Source: Gammaproteobacteria bacterium
GTDB taxonomy: Bacteria; Pseudomonadota; Gammaproteobacteria; UBA6429; Thiohalophilaceae
Assembly (NCBI GenBank): GCA_030593785.1
Contig: JAUVGM010000035.1
Span: forward strand, 1-11,365
Direction of reading: 5' to 3'
Length of the DNA stretch: 11,365 bases
This document shows, one piece after another, positions 6,927-11,365 of the stretch; position 1 is the stretch's first letter, and every line of letters begins with the position of its first letter. A model generated the notes under the pieces. It made no database searches. It saw only the letters and a program-made list of their open reading frames with translations, and was not told the origin of the DNA. The translations under genes and the position numbers were made by a program.

Positions 6927-6942
6927 GATTAAGTCTAATCTT
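6925..6942. terminator. Small palindrome spanning both convergent stop codons, possible weak bidirectional terminator
   Basis: AAGATTA (6925-6931), a four-base loop and TAATCTT (6936-6942) pair perfectly. The msrA stop (6924-6926) and the yjbQ stop (6935-6937) overlap it. The stem is short and AT-rich and there is no real T-run on either side, so it would be weak if it works as a terminator. Confidence 0.35.
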
Positions 6943-7345
6943 GTAAAGTAACAATTAACTTTCGACTGTGACCAATTGTACGATGTTCCCACAGGTAGAT
7001 TCCTTGCCATGTTCCTAATGTACACCGCCCCTGCGATATAGGTAGTGTTAGACTGTTCTGTGTAAGAATGGTGCGTATATGTGCTGGCATATCATCTGGG
7101 CCTTCCATGTCATGTAGATAGCCAGGGTCGCCATCAGGAGCAATGCGCGCCATAAAATTTTCCAGGTCGACTCTTACAGTAGGATCGGCATTCTCGCAAA
7201 GAATGAGCGATGCACTGGTGTGTTGCAAAAACAGATGACAAAGCCCTGATTGAACATTACTTTCATCAACGATCCTCTGAATATCATTTGATATATCAAA
7301 TGTTCCTCTACCTTTAGTTTCTATTTGTAATATTTTTTGCTTCAT
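6935..7345 (-). CDS. yjbQ: YjbQ / UPF0047 family protein (secondary thiamine-phosphate synthase family)
   Basis: A small cytoplasmic protein of the YjbQ family; E. coli YjbQ has weak thiamine-phosphate synthase activity, but its main role is unclear. The 136 residues from ATG 7345 match the usual 138. Landmarks are GLCHLFLQHTSASL (34-47), ENADPTVRVDLENF (51-64), HDMEGPDDMPAHI (78-90) and LGTWQGIYLWEHR (110-122), with the conserved His42, His88 and His121 that form a putative metal or phosphate site. The open frame extends upstream to an ATG at 7453, but the added residues are Cys/Phe-rich, unlike the family, and would push the start beside a CRP-like site, so the shorter form is chosen (ATG 7354 is also possible). 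No Shine-Dalgarno is obvious. Convergent with msrA. Confidence 0.92.
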   Translation of the reverse strand: MKQKILQIETKGRGTFDISNDIQRIVDESNVQSGLCHLFLQHTSASLILCENADPTVRVDLENFMARIAPDGDPGYLHDMEGPDDMPAHIRTILTQNSLTLPISQGRCTLGTWQGIYLWEHRTIGHSRKLIVTLQD

Positions 7346-7461
7346 ATGATGCATATTACAGTAAAAACATATACGTAACATTTGTTGACAAAGAAAAACT
7401 GTTACACGCGAATAAAAACAATTAGTTTTGCCACTAATAAGAAAAAGTGACATTTAAAAAT

Positions 7462-7481
7462 AATGTGAACTCCATCACGTT
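7462..7481. promoter_or_regulatory. Candidate CRP/Vfr-type binding site
   Basis: TGTGA (7464-7468), six bases, then TCACG (7475-7479), flanked by AA and TT. This matches nine of the ten core bases of TGTGA-N6-TCACA and the outer A/T bases, and the site is symmetric. It lies between yjbQ (minus, start 7345) and the second HDOD gene (plus, start 7590), about 110-130 bases from each start. I could not place a convincing -10 hexamer at the expected distance for either gene, so the target and sign of regulation are open. The rest of 7346-7589 holds no recognised gene. Confidence 0.5.
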
Positions 7482-7589
7482 ACCTAGATGTATATCCATA
7501 AAGGTAAATGATTACTTAACAAAAGTTTGCACATGCCGATAGATAAGCAAAGATATACTTACAAAAAAAATAATAATGAGAAAAAATTA

Positions 7590-8897
7590 ATGAACAGAGA
7601 GTTACTTGAAACATTGTTTCAACAAAACCATATTGATTTTAGTTGTATAAAACTTTTTTCTGAAGAAAATATTCCTGCAGTTGAGGTTCTTAAAAAATCT
7701 CAAGTTGATTGTACCGTTTTAACTTTTGAGGATGAATTTTTTATCGCACTTAATCCTGCGACTCGTAAATTTAATTTATCCCGTTTAAATAAAATCACCG
7801 GTAAAGCTTTATTAGAAATTGATAATAAAGAAGAACAAATAATTAAAAACTCAAAGAGAAAAGTTCATATTTATATTGATGAAGCGTTAGAAAATCAGGA
7901 TGAGTTTTTTATAGTTTGTGAAGAAGAAAAAAATGCTTATACTATCGATATCAGACAATTACATAAACTATCTGATGATAATCTGATTGGACTATCTTTC
8001 TCGGATGAAGTGGAAAAAAATATGGATATTAAAGAAACCTTGAGTTTTAAAGAACGAGTTAAAGCCTTACATTCATTACCTCCTATGCCGGAAACAGCAA
8101 GTCAGATTTTAAACCTGAGGGCTATTCATGAAGTGAAGGTTGAGCAAATTGTAGCTGTTATTGAAAAAGATCCTGTACTCGTTGCACAAATAGTCAGTTA
8201 TGCAAACTCCGCTTTTTTTGGACAAGCCGGTTCAGTTAAGTCGTTAAAAGATGCCATATTCAGGGTGTTGGGTGTGGATGCTGTTATGAATATGGCACTT
8301 GCTTTATCAGTGGGCTCTACATTCAAAATTCCACAAACAGGACCCGTTGGAGCCAAGTGTGTTTGGAAATCATCTATCTATGCGGCTTCTTTAATGCAGC
8401 GTTTAAGTATGTTGATGCCCTGGGGGGAAAGACCTAATCCTGGTACAGCATATTTAGTGGGTTTATTGTCGGATATAGGTTTGCTTGTGTTGGGACATTT
8501 GTTCACTGATGAGTATGTTGAACTTAACAACTATCTGGAAAAAAATAGTGATGTAAATATTCTGGATGCAGAAGAACATGTTTTTGGTATTACTCACCTG
8601 GAAATTGGAAAGATGGTTATGCGCATGTGGAACATGCCTGATGAGCTCATTGCAGTAGCGGGTTATTTTAGTGATAAAACGCATTCTGAAGAATATGAAA
8701 AATATATTCAATTATTGACAGTTGTTAAAACGTTGCTGGTGCCTCACGGGCTAACGTTTGGAGATAGCTCTGAAGAGCTATCGTTAGATTTGCTGGAAAA
8801 ACTAAATCTTGACGAGGAAGAGGTTATTGTTGCCTCTGACGAAGTGCTTTCAGAAGGTGAAATCATCAAAAATTTAGTTAAACAAATGTGTGCGTAA
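7590..8897 (+). CDS. HDOD-domain protein with N-terminal YbaK-like (aminoacyl-tRNA deacylase fold) domain
   Basis: A 435-residue two-domain protein. Residues 1 to about 140 resemble a YbaK/ProX-type domain: a helical start with DFSCIKLF (16-23), VDCTVLTFEDEFFIALNPATRKFNLSRLNKITG (39-71), VHIYIDEALENQDEFFIVCEE (92-112) and a closing strand. The family's central GAIPPLG-type loop is missing, so it is probably a binding rather than editing domain. From about 155 to 380 is an HDOD domain: LHSLPPMPETASQIL (160-174), IEKDPVLVAQIVSYANSAFFG (191-211), then GLLSDIGLLVL (291-301), where S-D replaces H-D, and GYF (358-360), where the HH pair is expected. It is therefore very likely non-catalytic. An acidic tail follows. 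Start options upstream are TTG 7527 and ATG 7533; ATG 7590 gives the natural domain boundary. No partner regulator domain is fused. Probably a signalling adaptor. Confidence 0.87.
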   Translation: MNRELLETLFQQNHIDFSCIKLFSEENIPAVEVLKKSQVDCTVLTFEDEFFIALNPATRKFNLSRLNKITGKALLEIDNKEEQIIKNSKRKVHIYIDEALENQDEFFIVCEEEKNAYTIDIRQLHKLSDDNLIGLSFSDEVEKNMDIKETLSFKERVKALHSLPPMPETASQILNLRAIHEVKVEQIVAVIEKDPVLVAQIVSYANSAFFGQAGSVKSLKDAIFRVLGVDAVMNMALALSVGSTFKIPQTGPVGAKCVWKSSIYAASLMQRLSMLMPWGERPNPGTAYLVGLLSDIGLLVLGHLFTDEYVELNNYLEKNSDVNILDAEEHVFGITHLEIGKMVMRMWNMPDELIAVAGYFSDKTHSEEYEKYIQLLTVVKTLLVPHGLTFGDSSEELSLDLLEKLNLDEEEVIVASDEVLSEGEIIKNLVKQMCA

Positions 8898-8935
8898 TCC
8901 TGTAAATCCAAACTTTTCTTGCCTATAGTTAGGTA

Positions 8936-9334
8936 ATGTCGACCGAAGAAAAAGTAAATCTACTGGCTTGTGCTTCAACTTCATTGCCACTTAATAGCGG
9001 ATTTAAATTCCCCGATATTCAGCATTCTGAGCCGTTGTGGAAGCGTGCACCGACACGTGACAATTCAGGTAAGCCTTATGCTGATTTTATGATGGTTATA
9101 CCGGGGCTGCGAGACTTTGAAGCATCTCGTTTAAACGATGTAATTAATAGAATGGGCGCAGTTTTAAAGCATTTTGAAAGCGACATCATTCTTGCTGATT
9201 TGAATCTGAAAATAAATGTGTTGTGGGTAACTGTCCAACCACATATTGGCTTAAGTACGGAAATTGCGTCGTTGATTCATCATGCCGTTCCTGAAGCAAA
9301 GCTTGTATCTCAGCATACTGCGTCTGAAAGTTAA
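8936..9334 (+). CDS. Hypothetical protein, 132 aa, function unknown
   Basis: I do not recognise a family. The start is well fixed: an in-frame TAG lies two codons upstream of ATG 8936, and an AGG sits just before it. The first 45 residues are polar and probably flexible, ending in WKRAPTRDNSGKP (35-47). The rest reads as alternating strands and helices: strand ADFMMVIPGL, helix EASRLNDVINRMGAVLKHFE, strands ILADLNLKINVLWVTVQ, helix LSTEIASLIHHAVPEA and strand KLVSQH. That order would suit a small alpha/beta, ferredoxin-like fold. There is no signal peptide or membrane segment. It starts 38 bases after the upstream HDOD gene with no terminator between, so co-transcription is likely. Its stop overlaps by four bases the stop of the convergent patatin gene. 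Composition matches the neighbours, and it looks like a real gene. Confidence 0.72.
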   Translation: MSTEEKVNLLACASTSLPLNSGFKFPDIQHSEPLWKRAPTRDNSGKPYADFMMVIPGLRDFEASRLNDVINRMGAVLKHFESDIILADLNLKINVLWVTVQPHIGLSTEIASLIHHAVPEAKLVSQHTASES

Positions 9335-10476
9335 TCGCGTAAAAAGTGTAAAATATTTTCTTTTTCCCGCACCGTATCTTCGTAGCCCAATTTAATCAGC
9401 GCATTACAATATCCTTTTTCAAACAATAAGTAGCTCATAAAGCTGCTGTCTGTTTTTGAGTATGCACCTATGCCGCGTAATAATGTTTTGATTGACCAGG
9501 GTAATTCATGTGCATGGTCTGATGCCATTCTGCCGATGTCATCGCTAGGAGAAATAACCTGCACCTCAACCTGGCGTAATGTCACCCCATGTTTTTCACG
9601 ATGTTTATCAGCAATCAGGTTAATGGTTTTATTGATACGCTGTAAACGTTCTATGTCAGCATCCAGGCTATCAAGAAAAATACTGTTTAAGGTATGCCCG
9701 GCAATTTCACCTAAAGTAGGGAGTTTAGGGTTAGAAACCCGCTCTAGTTTAGGCTCAATTTGACGGTTACCAATGACCAGAACACGATCTGCGCCAAGAT
9801 GCAGCGCAGGACTAATAGGGGCTGTTTGACGAATAGAGCCATCACTAAAAAATTCACGATTAAGTTTTACTGGTGAGAATAAAAAGGGAATAGCGGATGA
9901 TGCCATTAAATGATCAACGGTAATTCGGGTTGATAAACCAATACGCTGAGCGCGCTTCCAGTTCTTAAGTGATGGATGTCCATGATAAAAAGCAACAGAT
10001 TGATGACTGGAATACCCCGTCGCGTTAATGCTTAACGCATGCAATGTTTTTGTTTCAATAGATCTTTGCAGTACGCTGCTATCTATATACTGTTCGAGTA
10101 ACTTTCTTAATGGCGTTCTATCGAGTAAATAAATAGGGCTGTGTCTTCCTAATCCACCTAACATCATTGAAATTATCCAATGTGCGCCGGTTTTCATTAT
10201 GCCAAAAATATCGGTTCGAAAAACCTGGTCAGATGTGAAATTTGACCAGACAAAATGCATTCTGCGAACTGAGTTTTTAAAGTGATCACTTTTAGCTGCT
10301 AACGATGCTGCATTAATTGCGCCTGCCGATGTCCCGCAAATGATAGTGAAGGGACAAGGTGAGCCTGCTGGTATCATTTCAGCTATCGCCTTTAATACAC
10401 CTATTTGGTAAGCCGCTCGCGCGCCACCACCAGTCATCACTATGGCGAGTTTTGGTTTATCTTTCTCTTTAGTCAA
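9331..10476 (-). CDS. Patatin-like phospholipase (RssA-like serine lipid acyl hydrolase)
   Basis: A 381-residue patatin-family protein expected to hydrolyse lipid ester bonds with a Ser-Asp dyad. The sequence shows the oxyanion-hole motif GGGARAAYQIGVL (16-28), the nucleophile elbow GTSAG (48-52) with Ser50, and SDGSIRQTAPISPALHLGADRVLVIG, in which Asp212 of DGS is the second catalytic residue. MASSAIPFLFSPV (191-203) is the conserved segment before the dyad. There is no signal peptide, so it is probably cytoplasmic or membrane-associated. The C-terminal third (about 270-381) is helical and specific to a proteobacterial subgroup. The start is a TTG at 10476 with AAGGA eight bases upstream; there is no nearer ATG. 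It is divergent from the CDGSH gene, with a candidate FNR-type box between them, and its stop overlaps the preceding convergent gene. Substrate is unknown. Confidence 0.92.
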   Translation of the reverse strand: MTKEKDKPKLAIVMTGGGARAAYQIGVLKAIAEMIPAGSPCPFTIICGTSAGAINAASLAAKSDHFKNSVRRMHFVWSNFTSDQVFRTDIFGIMKTGAHWIISMMLGGLGRHSPIYLLDRTPLRKLLEQYIDSSVLQRSIETKTLHALSINATGYSSHQSVAFYHGHPSLKNWKRAQRIGLSTRITVDHLMASSAIPFLFSPVKLNREFFSDGSIRQTAPISPALHLGADRVLVIGNRQIEPKLERVSNPKLPTLGEIAGHTLNSIFLDSLDADIERLQRINKTINLIADKHREKHGVTLRQVEVQVISPSDDIGRMASDHAHELPWSIKTLLRGIGAYSKTDSSFMSYLLFEKGYCNALIKLGYEDTVREKENILHFLRD

Positions 10477-10510
10477 AAAATAAATCCTTATTAGTATTAT
10501 TTGTTAGATC

Positions 10511-10524
10511 GTGATGTTCATCAA
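10511..10524. promoter_or_regulatory. Candidate FNR/Anr-type box upstream of the CDGSH gene
   Basis: GTGAT-GTTC-ATCAA matches nine of the ten bases of the FNR consensus TTGAT-N4-ATCAA. Its centre at 10517.5 is about 40 bases before the expected transcription start if TGTAAT (10545-10550) is the -10 hexamer, which is the geometry of class II FNR-activated promoters. Relative to the patatin gene the box lies only 35 bases above the start codon, where a bound factor would more likely block transcription. It also partly fits a CRP site (CGTGA-N6-TCAAA), but less well. Confidence 0.5.
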
Positions 10525-10544
10525 ATTAAGTATAGTGTACTGTT

Positions 10545-10550
10545 TGTAAT
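10545..10550 (+). promoter_or_regulatory. Candidate -10 hexamer of the CDGSH gene promoter
   Basis: TGTAAT matches five of six bases of TATAAT. No good -35 hexamer lies 16-18 bases upstream, as is usual for an activator-dependent promoter with a regulator near -41. It is 46 bases above the TTG start. TATAAA at 10559-10564 is an alternative. Confidence 0.35.
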
Positions 10551-10595
10551 AGTTTAAGTATAAAGTATGCACTTATTTAATAAGGAATTGTAAAC

Positions 10596-11045
10596 TTGAG
10601 TAACAATAACAGTAGTAAACCTGTTTATTCAGGAAACTCCATTATGGTTCGTCCAAATGGTCCATTAATCTGTAAGGGTGATACCGATATAACTTTACAA
10701 AATGCAGATGGGGCGTTGATATTAAAAGATAAAGAGTTTGCTTTATGCCGCTGTGGCCTATCCAGGAACAAACCTTTTTGTGATGGCACACATAAAATAC
10801 AAGGGGTGCAAGCGACACAAGCATTTAGTGACCAGCAAGAAGAAGATATTAATGGTACTGTCGCTGATTTAACGATCGTGGTTAAACCCCATTCGATGTA
10901 CAGCGTTCAGGGGCCCGTTACAATATTTAGCCGCGATGGTTTATCTAAAACAACACGGACTAAAAGTTCCTTATGTCGTTGTGGACATTCAGGAAATAAG
11001 CCGTTTTGTGATGGCGCACATAATAGATATGATTTTACTGAATAA
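10596..11045 (+). CDS. Double CDGSH iron-sulfur domain protein
   Basis: A 149-residue soluble protein with two CDGSH-type 2Fe-2S binding motifs, each using three Cys and one His: CRCGLSRNKPFCDGTH (51-66; Cys51, Cys53, Cys62, His66) and CRCGHSGNKPFCDGAH (127-142; Cys127, Cys129, Cys138, His142). CDGSH clusters are redox-active and labile; bacterial members are linked to iron, sulfur or redox balance but mostly lack a defined role. Each motif is preceded by a similar stretch (VRPNGPL...NADG at 18-39, VKPHSMY...SRDG at 96-114), so the gene looks like an internal duplication of a roughly 50-residue module. There is no membrane anchor. The start is TTG 10596, backed by AAGGAA with eight-base spacing; the next ATG (10644) would cut 16 residues but keep both motifs. 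An FNR-like box and a -10 lie upstream. zapE follows after 63 bases. Confidence 0.94.
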   Translation: MSNNNSSKPVYSGNSIMVRPNGPLICKGDTDITLQNADGALILKDKEFALCRCGLSRNKPFCDGTHKIQGVQATQAFSDQQEEDINGTVADLTIVVKPHSMYSVQGPVTIFSRDGLSKTTRTKSSLCRCGHSGNKPFCDGAHNRYDFTE

Positions 11046-11108
11046 GCACGATCAAAATATTTACGGTTTTTACTTTTATTAGAGTGGGTTTATATAGTAT
11101 AAAATGTT

Positions 11109-11365
11109 ATGACACCTCTTCAACGTTACCAATCAGACATACAAAAAAGAAAGATTAAAACTGATGATTTGCAGTGGCAAGCATTACAACGTACTCAGCG
11201 TGTGTATTCTGAATTAAATATAGCATCTCAATCCAGCCGCTCTCTCCTCTCGTCCTTGTTTAAAAAAGAACAGCCCGTCCGTGGACTTTATCTATGGGGC
11301 GGTACAGGACGAGGTAAAACATATTTAGTTGATAGTTTTTATGAATGTTTACCGGGGGATAAAAA
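11109..11365 (+). CDS. zapE: Cell division protein ZapE, AFG1-like ATPase (5' part, cut by window edge)
   Basis: The first 85 codons of a ZapE/YhcM-type AAA+ ATPase, which in E. coli associates with FtsZ rings and affects division under low oxygen or heat. I translated from ATG 11109: MTPLQRYQSDIQKRKIKTDD opens the protein, then helix LQWQALQRTQRVYSEL, PVRGLYLWGGTGRGKTYLVD with Walker A GGTGRGKT (65-72), and FYECLPGDKK at the edge. The segment RGLYLWGG.GRGKT..D.FY..LPG is diagnostic and matches E. coli ZapE closely. An ATG at 11104 hits a stop at once. No strong Shine-Dalgarno is visible. The frame remains open to the end of the window; the rest of the gene, usually about 370 residues, lies outside. 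Confidence 0.93.
   Translation, partial: MTPLQRYQSDIQKRKIKTDDLQWQALQRTQRVYSELNIASQSSRSLLSSLFKKEQPVRGLYLWGGTGRGKTYLVDSFYECLPGDK

Noticed and set aside
8463..8711. Minus-strand 82-codon frame opposite the second HDOD gene
   Set aside because: Low-complexity Ile/Phe-rich shadow of a well-supported gene.
9470..9763. Plus-strand 97-codon frame opposite the patatin gene
   Set aside because: The minus-strand frame carries the full patatin motifs; this one has none.
9331..10476. Patatin gene considered as a CBASS-type CapV effector
   Set aside because: No cyclic-nucleotide synthase (CD-NTase) or accessory gene is adjacent; the RssA-like motif set and neighbours point to an ordinary bacterial phospholipase.
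1..11365. Search for defence systems, CRISPR repeats, toxin-antitoxin pairs, prophage genes, tRNA or rRNA
   Set aside because: No spaced direct repeats, no nuclease/ATPase pairs, no integrase or structural phage genes, and no tRNA cloverleaf were seen by eye; the HDOD, SET and patatin genes do not form one conserved-looking operon.

Overview
The window looks like chromosomal DNA of a low-GC gammaproteobacterium. The evidence is gene content: an HrpA-type DEAH helicase, a cmoA-cmoB pair for tRNA wobble-uridine modification, SlyD, MsrA, YjbQ and ZapE all read closest to their Escherichia coli counterparts. AT-rich spacers and GTAG-headed palindromic repeats fit an environmental or accessory-rich lineage. 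I cannot name a genus from the sequence alone. No gene-free stretch reaches 300 bases.

Layout, left to right. 1-1865 (minus) is the N-terminal half of hrpA, cut by the window edge. 1915-1993 is an inverted pair of REP-like repeats. 2037-2366 (minus) is a small stand-alone SET-domain protein. 2642-3541 (plus) is an HDOD-domain protein. 3588-3765 is a 178-bp nested-palindrome interspersed element between convergent genes. 3780-4265 (minus) is slyD. 4423-6136 (plus) is cmoA then cmoB, one base apart. 6187-6271 is a second inverted REP-like pair with a different stem. 6312-6926 (plus) is msrA, convergent with yjbQ (6935-7345, minus). 7590-8897 (plus) is a second HDOD protein with an N-terminal YbaK-like domain. 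8936-9334 (plus) is an unrecognised conserved-looking protein. 9331-10476 (minus) is a patatin-like phospholipase. 10596-11045 (plus) is a protein with two CDGSH iron-sulfur motifs. 11109-11365 (plus) is the start of zapE.

How the genes relate. CmoA makes carboxy-SAM and CmoB uses it to complete cmo5U at tRNA position 34, so that pair is a working unit. The rest is mostly single housekeeping or stress genes: MsrA repairs oxidised methionine, SlyD folds proteins and binds nickel, and the CDGSH protein carries redox-active 2Fe-2S clusters. Two HDOD proteins within 6 kb suggest local signalling functions, but both lack the His-Asp doublet of catalytic HD phosphohydrolases. Two regulatory sites stand out. 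A CRP-like dyad at 7462-7481 lies between yjbQ and the second HDOD gene. An FNR/Anr-like box at 10511-10524 is placed as expected for a class II activated promoter of the CDGSH gene.

I see no defence island, prophage, CRISPR array, tRNA or rRNA. No multi-gene assembly here is clearly a new system. The less ordinary content is the two covarying REP-like pairs, the palindromic element, the degenerate HDOD proteins, the small SET protein and the FNR/CDGSH/patatin divergent region with two TTG starts.
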